Source: Litomosoides sigmodontis (lineage: Eukaryota > Nematoda > Chromadorea > Rhabditida > Onchocercidae). Taken from it: a stretch of DNA of 64,000 nt. A model generated the notes under the pieces. That model saw nothing but the letters and a program-made list of their open reading frames with translations. It made no database searches and had not been told where the DNA came from. Numbering within the stretch: position 1 is the stretch's first letter; every line of letters starts with the position of its first letter. The stretch covers positions 10,617,817 to 10,681,816 of the forward strand of contig OY718804.1 of NCBI GenBank assembly GCA_963070105.1, given 5' to 3'. The position numbers and the translations under genes were made by a program. This document shows, piece by piece, positions 47,969-63,100 of this stretch.

Positions 47969-49223
47969 CGTAGAATTACTAAAATTACGCGATCATGACG
48001 TGATTTTACGGTTCGTGGTATTTAATTTAAAAAAAAGAAAAGTCTTATTTTCAAAATGCAGAATAAGTATGCTAGTTAGTATATCGATATAATTTATACC
48101 AAAGAGAAAGTTTTACGTGATCAATTTAGCGTGTTTTTTGTGTTACCGCAGGTGAGCAAGCATACGTGTTAATTATTAACTATTCATTTCATTGTAATTG
48201 CTACTTCAATTTCTGCATTTAAATTAAAAAAAGTAAATTAGATTAGTCGAGAAGTGAATCGGTTTATCCATGAGGGAGAAACAGCATCATCCGTGTAGCG
48301 GGGAACGTGTCGTCTTTAACCTTCCTTGAATTATCAAAATGTGCAAGTGACTCAAGTGAGGTAAATAATAGAGATGGTGACCATTTCGATGGCGATTTAT
48401 AAGTGCTCTCGATGAATGTATGTCAAGCACCTCCGATGACCACCACTGCACGATTCCGTAATTCATGAGATTCTGCAATTTTAAGATCCTAAAAAACTGA
48501 AATACCTTCTGATGTACTGTATATTTCAAATGTTGTGTGGTTTCAAAAATTATTGAATTTCGAACAAATTGAAATATTTCGTTAAATCATTCATCAAATA
48601 CTTTCCCAAACCGAAAGGTATGTTTCCGTTCCGGAGAAGCCTAGGGAAGGAAGCCACAGTTCATGGAGGTTAACAATAGCTTTGCACTGTGATGCACTTC
48701 CCCATCCACCATCGATTCATGCGACCTGCACCTAATAGCAAGCATTAGAAAGCTCACCTTTACTAAACACTTCTCACCGGTCGATGGCCGTGTTGCGACG
48801 GAAAAGTCCGCCGATCTGAAATTTGAAATGACTTCGTGTGCGTCTGCGTGTGTTACTTTTTTCCTTCGGTTGTTTCCGCCAATGTTGCAGAAAATGGTCG
48901 TTGGCTGTGATCAGTCAGTAACAAACGATGGAAGTGACAGGCTTGAGAGAGGAAGCATATTGTACTCGACTAAGGGACTTGGCGTTTTTCCTGATCAAAA
49001 TTTTTTCAGGTTTTTTGATATTGAAAATGAGGTTTACTTGCTTTTGCTAACAAATGAATAATGTTTGGTTGCGCGTGTTCGAATATCGTACGCAGGTCGT
49101 AGGTATTTTTTGAGAGTTTTCGAAATTTCCGATTAGTTCCAGAACTGTGAAACCTTTCCTTCAAGCATTTCATAGTTCAACATAAAAAATTTAACGGAGA
49201 AATAAGAAGATTGCGGGATTTTT
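47969..49223. other. Intergenic region before the ATR-like gene
   Basis: Sequence from about 48.3-48.9 kb is more GC-rich than its surroundings and may be promoter or 5' UTR sequence shared by the divergent neighbours. The open frames (48287-48529 minus; 48828-49061 plus) show no domain or splice support. Confidence 0.45.
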
Positions 49224-52200
49224 ATGGCGTTGGATGAGGATTTAAAGCAGCAACAGGAAGAAGAGCAACCAGAGAAAGAAGGATTTGAATATATCGATGT
49301 ATTGTTGGAAAATTTGGAACAGCGTAAGCTGTTCTCTAACGAAGAGAGTTCGTCGATACATTTGTATGTTTTATTTCAAGTGTACTAAACAAAAATGTTT
49401 GAAAATTTTTAGAAAAGTTCAGTTTTTTTAATGATTCAGGAGCATTAATCACAAAACATTAGCGAAGAGTCATCTCGAAAAGTACATTATCATTATTTTG
49501 CACGCAGTACGTGGCTAACATGATTTCACTGAGATTTTACTTGCTTCATGTACCTGTTAGTCTTATTCATCTTTATGTATTCCATTAATCTACATTGGAG
49601 TACACGAAAGAAATTACATAAATCCATATAATTATGAAGACACATTTGCTTGTACCGCTACAAAAAGGCATCGCATGAAAGTATGCCCATACAAGCTACC
49701 GGTGGTTATGGAAATCTGCTCACGCCACTCCATTTTGATTCATGACTTTACTCCGGTTTTTTTTTTCAAATCATATCTTTTTAGATATGAAAGTTTTTTA
49801 GGTGAAAAATGACGAGCTTACATTTTTAACGTTAATTTCAGCTCTTTGAACGATGTTTACATGCTTTATAAAGTGATGGTGGAAGAATTCAGTGAGAAGT
49901 TATGCCAGAGTATATTAGACGGTGATAATGTCGAGCATTTGACTCATTTTCCAGATTTGTTAGAAGTCTACTGTACTGCTGACCGGAACTCTCTAGTTTC
50001 AAACGTAATATCGGATGGTCAGTTAATTCGTCAAATTTTGGTGGTGGCTTTCTTAGAGTTTTGAAAAGGAAAATCATTTTTCTGTCTTAATGCACTGTTA
50101 CTTGTAAAGTTTTGCGGGGTCATGTAATCAACATGCAAAAACACTTTTTCCTTAATTTGAAATTCAGAGCAAATAATGTGGACAATAGGAAAATTTATCT
50201 CAGTCCTTTCATCACCGATCGTTTACGGAAAATTCGGTGCTCTCTTTCAAGATTGCACTATTGAACTCACTAAACTCCTGCGACCATCTAATGTTCTCTT
50301 TGTGCAGAAACAGATTATTTTAATTTTAAAAGGTGAGATATGATTTTTTTTCACTAAGTTTTAACCTGTTCGGAACAATCACCTTTTTCAATCCTGTTTA
50401 CTGTTATTATTATTTTCGATTACTGTGTGTAATTCAGGGATATAAATTTCCCGAAAGTACTATACCAAATATCATTTTAGTTTAGTAAACGGGTTCTTGC
50501 TGTATTTAAACACTTCCGATCGGTTTTTGATGTTTTGTCTTTCAGGCATTGTGGATAAAAAAAGCCTTTTGGTATTTAATGTTGACGAAAACGAAGGACA
50601 AATAATATTCAGTGCACCAATGGGTGATATTGTTTTAGCACCGGTAACATTTAGTGTCAGTTATTTGTCGGACAGTAATTCGAATATTTTGGACGCTTTA
50701 CTGTTAAGTTTTTCTACCAGTTTTTAAAAGCATTTTTTGATTTGCAACGATGAATCGAAGTCAGTGACATTATGCGAATTAATAAGTTTCAGCAAGTTTA
50801 ATTCATTGAAATATTTTAAAAATTAATATTCATTTATCACTTCAACATACTTTTTTCAGGTAATTGTTCATTTTAATAACGTCTTAACTCATCATAACTT
50901 TGCACGTATTTGTAATTTCTTAGTGCTAAACAATGCTTTACTTCGCTGTAGCGCTATTTTATTAGTGATAATACCTTAATCGTCATTGTTCATTATATCT
51001 ACAAAAATTTTTCAGTTCCATTTTACAACATGGAACAATAAACGAGTCAGTTATGCAGGACGAAAATACTTTAATATATTTATGGTTTTGTTTATTACAC
51101 GTGATCCTTTCAGGTGTATCCCGGGTGAAAAATGTACGTTGTTTTTTTTTGTTTTATAATATAGTCTTATTTGACGTACTTATTAAAAATCAGATGTTAT
51201 CTTTCCGACAGAAACGAACTGCACATATCAGTGCTTTTTTTATTTGTCTAGTTGCTATTCTGGAAAACTGTACTTTTTGCAGAAAGCAATATTAGTCGCT
51301 CAGCGCTTGCTTTCAATGGATGCGTGTAATGCAGTTTTTGCGGACTTATTGTGTGATGATTTAATGGCAGTAGAACGGTGGCTTTATGACTTAACACCTG
51401 AAATGGTTTCTGATGAAGAATTACACCTGAAGGAAGCTTTGGAAACTTGTGAACGTACTTTTGGTGATGTTCTTCGAAAGTAGGCGTGAAAATTGTTGCA
51501 GCTTGAAAATTTGAAGGCCTTTAATTTTTTCTAAATTTTCAAAATGATACGTCAAACATAATTTGTGCTATTGCTCGTGGTTTAAAATTTCTAAATGTTA
51601 TTCAAACTTTCTAAATTTTAAAGTCTGAGAAGCTTGAGCAGCAGTTAAAATTTAAAAATTAAATATAATATATTTGAACATTAAATTTTGGGATCTAATT
51701 TTGCACATCTAATAGTCCGTATGGACGACATATTTTGGTTGTAGTAGCCGGAAATTTTTTTGTACTCATTAGTGTCTTTTTTTCTAAAATAGTAGAACTG
51801 TTGCGCAGAAATGCATATAAATTCAACTAAAATCTGTCGAAATTTGATTATTCAAGCATTCTTTAGTATCGATGAATGTGAATCTTTCGGTAAAATTGAT
51901 TTTTACCAATGTCTGAAGTGGACAAAACAGGTTGCGGAAATATGTTCCTCACGTGAAAGACCAGGTGTGTTTTCAGAATTGAATTTCCTTAAAAAGTTTT
52001 TCTCCATGAGTTTAATAAAAATTATTTAATTTAGAAGTGGACCGTGAAGGTGATAAAACCGCCGTAAGTTTGAAGTTGAGCAGTTGAAGGAGTAGGGAAT
52101 AATTCATGTAAGATAGTTTAATAGAAAAAAAAATGGAGCCCTTAGGAATTGAATAAACATGACTTGTTTTATTTAGATGTAATTTTTAATTTTTGCAATC

Positions 52201-55200
52201 TTTGTTTTTCTTAACTTATCAAATGGATGCTCAACTGAAACAAGAAGGGGTAGTGGAAAAAATATAGAGGAGGAAGAAATGAAAAACACAGCGCAAGTGA
52301 TAAAGAAATAAGTGACTACTGTCTTTACAAATATTGATGCACAGTAATATTAAGTCTGGAATGAAGATCTGGTTAACTATAAAGCTGAAGCAGAACTTAC
52401 AAATCAGCGAGGTTTTCTCTTATGCAGTTTTTAATTGCAGATGAGCGTTTGATTAACATGTTAATTGATTTATGCTCTGTAAACTTACGAGTTGAAAAGA
52501 CTGTTCGAAAAGAATGTTGCGTTCTATCCAATTGTTTGTATACTATTGTGAGGAAGATTTTTCAATACGAATTACAAATAAAGGCTGAAAACATTGGGGA
52601 ATTATTCGAATTCATATTTGTTGTATTGGAAAATAATGATACTAATTCATCGTAAGCGCTAGCTTTGTATTAGTTAATATTATTGCTGAATGCCAGCGGT
52701 CATACCTTTAAAGATTAACAAAGACCCTTTTCCGTTCTGCAACGTCACAGTTTATTTTTTCTGATTTTTATTATTAGTACGGATTTTTTAAATTTCTCAT
52801 TTTTTTAAAAGCTCTTTCTGCAGGCTGTTACTGAATGAACTATGCGAACAATTGACATTTGCTCGACAACGTTATGCTAAAAGCGAGGTATGCAAATGTA
52901 TCCTCGTTTTTTTTCTAAAAATTCAGTATGTTTTTTGCTTTTAGTTTGAAACCGTGAAAGAATTTTAGTTGACGAAATATTTGCGAATGAGGGAAATAAT
53001 GATAGTAGCATTGAAAGAAACACTGGAACATGATAAGAACAATGTTTTTATTGCCAAGATTATTCCTGACACTGCAGAGGTAATGGAGGTAAATTTTTAA
53101 TTCTTTGGTGCTTTATTTCAGAATAAGTCACGCAATTTGTCGCTATTTCTTGGTTGTAATTTTTTTTATAATTTCATATTTATAGAATTGAGTTTGCTCA
53201 AGGCGTGTATTCTCCTACATATAGATTCAGTGCGCATGCAGGTTGATTTTTAATGAGCTGTAAAAAAGGAATAATGAAAGCAGTTTTGATAATAGAAACT
53301 CGTTTTACTCAATGCAAACTTGAATTTTGTTATTAAGCAATAAACATTGTTGTAATTGACTTAATAAATCTAATCCATGCTTTGTATATCTTATTTAATA
53401 AAAATTTTATAGGGGTTACACTGAAAATGAAAATGTTAGCTTCATTAGTTGTGATGAATTTGTGATTTCCTTGCCGTAATTTTATTCAGATCATTGAAAG
53501 TATTTCAAAGATGCCGGACGTTGGTGGAGAGGTTTTAGCTGGATTAATTTCACTTACCTCATCGTTCACTAAGCATGTACAGACACGAGTGGACTTTTGG
53601 CTTGCTGTCATATCACTACCGTGGCTGCAGACAGCGGTAGTACTTTTGTTTTATTTGGTATGAAAACTGTAGTATCGTAATGCTAAAATTTGTTATTTGT
53701 ATATTCCAGGAATTAGTTAATGATCTAAAACGTTTTGATCAAGCATTACCAGCGTTATCGCAAATTCACAAACTATCGTTACGCTGCAGTCATTATGTAT
53801 GTAAGTTTTCTCTTTTTGTGTTAAAAATAATTTCAAACGGCAAAGAAGAAATAAAACAGCTCTTCAATCTTCAATTTTTTTTTAAATCGAAGTTAATCTA
53901 AAATTACATGAAATTTAAATTTCAGCGTCAGATATCAAAGCAAGTACGATTCCAGCACTAGGGCATTTAAATGTTTGTGCAGAATGGCGTCGCAAAGTGT
54001 ACATCGCGGCTTTAACGTCGGCAGAAGTATCATTATTAAGAACAGCTGTAGAACATTTTCCTTCTTTTATTTTCTTAACAGGTATTCTTTTGAAGTATCA
54101 TTCCTTGCTTCTTAATAAAGAAAAAAAGGAAGTCTGTGCCTTCAATCAACAAATGGCTGGTGATTGAGCAGTATTTACTTCATTTAACATCGAGCAGTGG
54201 TTAAGGCTGATAATTCTATTTGTAAAAAAGTATCACTGCTTTTCTGTTCTGTGATTTGCTGAGTTTTCAGTGTGTTGGGTTTTTCTAGTTATAATTAAAA
54301 TTTAATAAATTGGTATTGTTTTTCTTTGCTTCTCATTTTGATCCTTTGCAGATAGGAACGAATTCGAATTTCTTCTAAGCCATGTGCTTTATCACGGAAT
54401 GCATGCACTTCAAAATGATGATACAACTGAACTTTGTTCTGCTGTTTTAAAAGTAAAACGTTTTGTGAACTCTTTTGTTATTTTTAAGGGGAGAGAGTGG
54501 GTACATTCTGGTTCTTTTTATTAGTCTTATGCCGATTAATGATGAGGAAGGCTTTGCTTGTTGAAAGAGCTACAAAGGTAGTTTTTACTGTATCATATTA
54601 GTCTTCTCAAGATGTTTTATTTTAGGCGGTAGCAAGAACATTATGTTTTGTTAGTATGGAGAAGCGACTACCCGATGATGAAGTGTGTATGATGTGTCGA
54701 CGAAAAGAAATTGCTAATCGAAATCTGGAAATTAATTTGGATAAAATTTTTGAGCTTATAAAAAAGGCTATACATGGCAGTAATGCAGCAAAATTAGGTT
54801 GCTGTGAGCTGTTGGCTTCATTGCTAAACCATATTTCATTTGGAGTACTGAAAAGATATGAAGCAGAAATGCTGTGCACATTGGTTTTGATGAGAGAAAC
54901 TGACGAGGATTTGCAATCGGAATTTCAGTATGTTGTTTTAAATCTTAGTCAGATATCCATAAAAATCTTAAACTCATAAAACATTTTATTGCTCATTAAG
55001 TAATAATTGCATGGCGTTTTGAGAGCATTGCAATAAATATCTGAGTAATAATACTTCTACAAAAGTCTAATCTGTGGAGGGAAACGATAAATCAAATAGG
55101 AATAATCACGGGACGCATTTTTATAACAACGACAGCACTTAACTGAGTGGCGAAAAAATCATAACAGTAAATAATTTTGTTTCAGGAAATGAAGTTATGT

Positions 55201-57065
55201 CATTTATGAGTAACGTATCGTATTATATCGTCGTAATTCCCTAATAAGATATATAGTTTTATTGGTCACGAGGTGTTTTGAAAAGGAAGAAAGTGGATAT
55301 AATTTTGAAAATTTTTTAGCGTGATAATTTGGCATAAACATTTTAGATGGTGCTTAAAACCGATGATGGAATTGAAACTTGAAAATGTACAGAATGAAGT
55401 GTTGCAAATTATTGGCGATCTGCAAAAATTACCGAAAGCATTCAACAGTTTTAAATTACACGCAATGTCCTGTTTGATGTAAGCAGTGTAAATTAATTGA
55501 GAAAATTTTCAAGTTAACTGAGTAAGCTGCTCTCAACTAGTTAAAGTCCACAAATTTACTTGCATCTTAAGATTCTATTTTCTACACCACTCCAATTTTT
55601 TCGGGTTGTGGGAATTCTAGAAGATATGATAGAACGAAAGGGGAAAAGGGAGCGATTCGAGTGGAAAAAAAAGAAAGTAGATTTGCAGGGACCGTGTATT
55701 GGGTTTTTACAAAGATGATAATGTGTTTTTGCAGATTTTGGCATTAATGTTTAATAATTTCTTTGTTTTTCATGCTTTAAAGGGATGTTTTTTAGTAATT
55801 CACAAAATGATGGTGTTTTTCTAATGTGTTTGAATCAGCTTCTAAACACAGCGATTATATCTGATTATGCATTTATTGTCGCTGAAATCAAGCATGCCGT
55901 TGAGGTCAGCCGATAAGCATTTTATTTCACCATCTTCTTTGTACCTATTTTGGACATTCCGAAATTTTTTTTATCATAAAAGTCAGTTAGATTACAGGAT
56001 CATATGGAGAAATACGCTCCGAATTTACATCCACGACAATGGTTTCTTCGGAAGAAAAAAGACATAATGGAAAGACTTACTAAACGGATGATCTTTGAAT
56101 ATCGTGAGGGAACAAGGTTTCTGAAACGAAGTAAAAATTGTGGTTTTATTTTAGAAGTATCACCTAAAAATGGATTTGTGTAAGTATGCAGTAACATCTT
56201 GACTAGTGAAGTCAATTGAATTTAATTGCTTAAATTCTATTTCCTAATTTTCTGGATTAGCTTTCCAATTTTGGTGCCTAACAATTCACTTATCTTATGT
56301 TTCAGTGACTCCTTTGAGTTGTTGAACAGGAATTTAGGTAGTTATTTCATAACTTTTATAATTTTTAGGTAGTTCTTCGCAATTTGTCGATGAAAGATTT
56401 GGAAGAAGTATCGAGTATGCTTTAAATGTAATTGTTGAGATATTTCATTTCTCTAGAGACGATATTGAAAGGTAAGTTACTATCATTTCAACGAGATCTA
56501 ATGTTCGCATTCGTATACCATATTTCCAGCAATGCAACGAATTGAGCTAAATTGCTTTCATCTGCCAAACCGCTCAATCCGAATACCATTGTGGTGACAG
56601 TAACTGAGATATGTTGGGCCACACATGAAAAAATGTCCTGACATAGTGAGACTGATGCGGAATTCTCGAAATTTAAAACATAATATCAAATTTAAATATT
56701 TCATTCTTACTATCTATTATAGTTTCATGAGGGATGCTTGTCCTGAAATTGTTACCTCTCTTCTACTGGATTGCATAGCGGAAAAGCAAAAAGTGCAAAT
56801 AGCGTTGGATACTGTCGCACGATTGCGACGAATACAACCAGAAATACTGATGGAAGAATGCTTACCGTTGTTATTAGTCAAACATCTTTTTAATGATTTA
56901 TCGACTCAAGTTATGCAGAATGCTTTGAATTTTATTAGCGTTTATACAAATGGAGGTTGTAATTGGGTGTGTATTGATGGATATTATTTTTCCTAATCGT
57001 TTTAGCTTTCTTTACTGTAAAATCGGGACCACGTATTTAGAGAAAGGTCGGTTAAAAATGTTAGG

Positions 57066-57110
<45 letters not shown>

Positions 57111-60100
57111 AATAGATCTGTGGACTGCTAAATGAACTAAGCTAATTCTGCTGTTTATGAAGCAGGTCTCAACATAAGGCCTTAATTAAAATTGCCCGAT
57201 GAAGGGATTAACGGAAAAGTTGTTTCTTTCTGTGTATGGTGTGTGGGGAAACTGAGCTAAAATGTATAACGATTTTTGTGTTGCTGCGAATTTTGACATT
57301 GACAAGCAAAAATTGTAGCTTCTTTTGTTTGAATTAAACTGTAGTAGTGAAATCGTTTATTTCTGTTACTTTAATCTTATCAGTAGAAAACTCCTTTTTT
57401 CCAAGATAGCTTTCATTTAAAATTTTTAATATTATTAAAAAATTTTCAAAACATTGATTTCACTTTGTTTTAGTCAACACTGGTTTCAAAGAAAGCTTAT
57501 GAATGCACAGTTTCCTTGCTACAATATTTATCTGTTCATGAAGGGAAAGCAATGATGCATATTAAGAATTTACATAAGCTAACCTACGGTCGAAATTGTC
57601 CGTTTAATTTTACCACCTTCATCAGAGAAAGGTTCGTTTCACATTACTTTTTGCTAAACTTACCGGTTGTTGTTTTCATAAAAGTCTTAGTTCACTGAAA
57701 AATTTCTCGAAGATGAATAAGATCTGAAAAAAAAGTGATTAATGGAAAAGGAAAATGATATTTGAGTAACCCATCTTTGATAACTCATTGGATTAAAAAT
57801 AATTATGATATCTGTCAGTTTTAATTTATTTTCTTGTAGCTATTTGGGCATTTTATTGCATTTTCGACAAGCTGTGAATGATGATCGTTTCTACGACAGC
57901 CGGCTAATACTAGTATCAAGCCTCTGTAAAGTGATAGCAATGATTAAAGTAGATGGTACCGATTTCCTTGACAAAGTTTGTTTTTAAATATCCATAAATG
58001 GGTAAGCAGAAGAAAAGCAACAAATGTGCGAATGAAATTAAGCACATTACTTCTAAATTTTGCTAATAAATATGAAAAATATTATAAAATTGAAGTGGAC
58101 TCCATATCAGGTTTATAAATGTTTGTTCAGAGGAAGTGGGAAGTGATATGTTTGAGAGTCCAAATTTTGTAACTTAATGGATGTCACTTTAAAAAGTGTG
58201 ATATCTGTAAGTTGCAATTCATCTTTTGCAGTTATTTGGGTATTTTATTATATTTTCATTTTTTCTTTAAATGTAGATTTTTATGAGTCAGATATGGAAC
58301 ATTTGTTAAATGAACTAGTTCAAGTCCCAATTTTCAGACAGCTGATAAAATGTTAATTGTTTTGCGCGCTTTTACACCGTTAGGCATTGTGGTCATTGAA
58401 TTATGGAAAATTTATTTGAAAACTCTGTCAGACGAGGTAATTTTTTATGAATCGCTTTATATGTAACAAATATTAAATGAAATAAATGAAGTGTTAGCCT
58501 GGCCTGCTTTCTGGACACCTGGCAGTTTTTAAATTTGGTAGACCAGTTTGCAAAGGTGTTTTCGATGTTACAAGGATTTACTGTCTCTGTTTTCATTTTT
58601 TTTCGTTCTCTATCAGATTAAACTTCTCTCAACAAATTCCGCGATCTTGTTTGAATTTTAGGTTTTGGTAAAACTTTTACCGCAAATTCTGGTTTCAAGC
58701 ATTCCGTTGTTACAGTACGAGCAGGCTCGGGAGCTATTAAGATACATTTTCGAGGAAAGACAATTGCGTTTTGCAGCGAAGTAAATTTTAAGTTTCTTTT
58801 CAATCATTGCTTGTGTTGATCTTTTCTGCTTCTTAATAGTGCTTTTTCAGTGGAGATTTCCAACGCATTGCTTTGGTTTTTTGGGATAATCCGAAAATTT
58901 CAATCAATGAATATCTATCTCCAGAACTTGGAAAGTCTCCACCAGAAATGGTTTAGTTTTCATTTTATTTCTAGGTGAGTGATAATTTACAGCAACATTT
59001 GCAAAGAAACGAGGAACTAGAATTTCTTTTCTTTAGTTTTAAACTAGAGGTAAGAGAATTCTAGAGCAGTCTTTCCTGCTGATGAAATATACTAGCAGAA
59101 CTATTATTTTCTTCAATCGTTGGTTTGACTAATTTCCATAGACAGCAAAAACTGCGCATATCACCTACCTTAGATATTCTTTATTTTCAATTTTTTCAGG
59201 TTTTTCACGCGTGCGCTTTTTTATTGAAGGAAAGTTATGAAGAAGTTGGTGAAGTGATATTGCATAAATTGTTAAGCTTGCTAAACGAGTACAATGACTT
59301 GACAGATAGCTGTTATGATAACATTGCTGCAGAATTGGTTTATTTTTTCTTCTACGCTGTTTTATAAATTATTTGTGCACGACTTCATGCTATGAATAAC
59401 AATATTGCGGTGAATAACTTTATTCTGAAAACTTGAAATTCGAAAATTTACTGTGATTTTAGATTCCTTCCCTGCTGCAAATCATTCGGAAAAGTTCGTT
59501 GGTGGAATGTCGTTACTTAGCTTCTTTAGCTCTTGGTCGTTTGGGCGCTGTTGATCCAGGTCGTATTGGTTTATCACTAACATGTAATACAATTGGTGAT
59601 CGACATAATGCCCAATTTGTATTTGTAGATTCTGGAGAGCAGGTATTTTAAATTTAAGAAATCATTGTAAAAAATCGCCATTAAAGTGCCTGATCTGTAG
59701 GTAATCTCTTTTACTCATACATGAATTCTTTTATTTCACTTTTTTAAGATTAAAATTAGCACAGGCCTTACGATTTAATTCGGATTCTTTATTTTGAAGA
59801 ACGACTTGCGTTATGCAATTATTAGCAATCTACATTATTCATATTTTTGGATTATCGAATGAGTTTTTTATCTTTTAGTTTTACATTGAACTTCTGGAAC
59901 GAGCGGCTGTATCCTTTTCTGGAATACTCGATGCTAGTATGCAAGTTGAGTGTTCCTACAGTATTCAGACAGTTTTACAAGAACTTCTCGGAAGACATGG
60001 TTCGGAGAGCTCGCATTTGTGGAATTTGCTAAGCGACCAATGTCGAAACTCTTTGTCAATGCTCAGGAAATCAAGTTTTATATTGCACAAGCCCCTGCAA

Positions 60101-63100
60101 TATCTTCCTACAAAGAGGTATTAATTTATTTAACTGCTGAACTGTAGGTGAAAGCGCTTCTTTGAATTGGACTAATATTATTTTCAAATTTGGTCTCTTT
60201 TTTAGGCCAATAATTGAATGTGAAGAAGTGAAAAATTTTAGAATTTGGTTGAATCTGTGGTATAAAATAACAGCCGCAAAGGTTGGTAGTGTGATTTATG
60301 TTTTCTTCTAATAGATTTTTACTTTTCTATAGATATGTTTGTTACCAATTTTTGGTTGCTGTATTATGAATATTTTTTTCAGATAACATCCTACAATTTT
60401 TGATATTATTTTAGCCACCAACTATATATTTTATTTGAAAAGGCATTGTTATTTATACGCCAAACAATTACAGATACGCGATGAGAAACTGAAAATTTTT
60501 TTCGGTGCTTTAGAAGGTTTGGTAAATGCAGATATAGTTTTTGCTGGCTTTATCTTACCACAATTAATTCTTCAGAGTATCATTGAGCACAATCCTACAT
60601 GTATGAATGAGGTAATTCCAGTTTGAATCTTTTCTATTTAAAATTTTGTGGATATTTTTTGCTTGTGCTACTGTAAATTCTTTACGTTGTTCTTTTGCGT
60701 TTTTGAAATTATATTAGCGGTAGTATAAGGTTTAATAAATTTAAACATTCGTTAGAGGCTAAAAACTCTTGTCAGTTTGCTGAAAACTGACAATGAAGAA
60801 AGAGTGCAACGTGTTCACCTGTGCATTTATACTATTTTGTCTCTTTAACACTGCCAAATTACTTGGCCAAGTTCTTTGGAACTCGGCCATGAAGATTATT
60901 CATTAACTAAATGACCAGTTTATGGTCTAAATGTTCTTTATCAGCAACTAATTCGAAAACTGCGATAACACCTAGTTTAGGTCGGCTTGGAAATAACTGC
61001 GGTCTTGCAGAGATCAATCGTTGATAGTGGATGGCCTCGATCAGCTGCTCATTTGATTTTCGCAGTTCTCGACTGTCTAGAGTTGTTTACATACCACCGT
61101 CGATCTCTAAAAATTCCAACCGATATGGTTTCTCGATTTTTATTGTTATAAATTAAATTAATTAACATATCATAATATATTATATATATTATATAACAAA
61201 TATTAATGTGAAACAGTGTATACTTTTGTAATTTTATTATGCTTTGTTTCAAAACAATGTAGAGTTTATTCAATGGAGAAAATACTTCAAATTTCTATAT
61301 ATAGGTCCTCGAACGTACTCTCGAAATCCTATCAAATGTAACGAAGCAGAGATTGGCCGATGGAAATTGCTTGATTGTTGCTGCAGCTGGAGTGTGTCAT
61401 TGCACAACGAGAGCATTAAAATGGTTAGGTAGTATTATTGGTGTTTAAAAATTTTTAGATATTAACACATGTTAAAATTATATATTCTCTTTCTATGAAA
61501 TTTTGTAGTGATTGAAAATCGTATGCTGAATTAACATAACTGTGCAGCTTTTTCTGCGCTTTAGGTGTGAACAGTATGCAATTGGCTGTGACGAAAACGG
61601 TCAAACGTTGTTCAAACCGGATCAGTTCAGTTTTCTCGAGGTGCATATTTACTACTGCATCAGTTTTTAGAATTTTTATCCATATTTTTTTTGAAAAAAC
61701 TTTTCAGAAAATTTATTTTGATCTGGGTGATGTGGATGGTGTATCTGGAGCTTTCGAAACGATACGTTTCTATGCTGAGCCAACCATAAACGATCGAATT
61801 TTGTCGTTGGAGGCTGATGGAAATTACTGGGATGCATTACCCTTATATAGAAAATCAACCAATGTAGAGGTAAATTGGTGATTTAAGATTTAAGAATTAA
61901 ATCACAATTGGTATTTTTTGGTTAGCTGTCAAGTCGGCTCAGTATTTGTAGAAGGTTTGAAGAAGTTGTTTAGCATCACTTCAGTATTTTCAACTTACTG
62001 ACTATAGGACAGTATATTTGACGAAGTGCATCATATGCTTTCTTCAAGCACGCAAGGGTGAAGTATTTGAAGTGTATCATCATTAGGCTTTAATAAACTG
62101 AAACCTTCGAAATGATTTATAATTTATTTCAGCTTTCGTATACCAAATGTTTATTGCGTCTGAATGAACCACGATTAGCTCTGAGCGGAATCAATGATTT
62201 GTTACGAGAACCTGAAAGTACCGAATTTCAAGAAAGTACTTTATTTATTTGTTAATGAAATAGAAGTGTTAATATTGCATTGATCTTTATTGAATAGCTA
62301 ATTTTTTTCAAATGGAGGAAGGAGTGAGGAATTTTCTTAAAAACTTGGAACTTGCATAAACAAATCAATTCCACAAGCATTTCACCTGTTTTGTCCATCT
62401 CTGTGGCGATCTGTATCAACGGCAATTTAAATGTAGAAATGTGCACATTGCAGAATTGCGTTCATGTCAATTGGAAGCAATGTGGCAGTTGCAGCTCTGG
62501 GATGACTTAACAGATTTGCTGTGTGAGAAGCCTAAACCGACAATGTGTGGTGCTACATATGCAAGCGTAATTTGTAGCCTGAGAAATAAACAGTTCAATT
62601 TAATGGATGATTTTTTAGTCAATGCTCGAATGCGTTTGGCAGATACCTTAACTGCCATGGCGATTGAAGATACAAATACCTATACACAAGCGTATAAAAC
62701 TATTGCACAGTAAATTCGTGATTTATTTGTTTTTGGATATTTTGTATTTCTTTCAACTATTTTATTAGTATGTTCTCTGGACCATATTTTTAGTATCGGG
62801 AAATTGAATTTCCTTTATTTATTCTTTCAGTAATTTGAAATAACGATTTTTTATGGATCTTAATGTGTTAGCTGGAAGTTTCAACAGGTCCTTACGGTTC
62901 TTCTTATTTTTAATTTATAGATTACATGTACTGGCAGAAATAGAAGATGCGAAGAGTTCACTGAAGCTGGGGAATGACACAGCTTTAACAGTGGAAGATT
63001 TGTCTAAAGTTTTGAGTGTTTGGCAGGTATGTATGGGGTGCCTAATTGAGAATAGTTGGATCTTCTTGAAGCATGGTGGAGTGTCTTTAATCCGTTCAAC

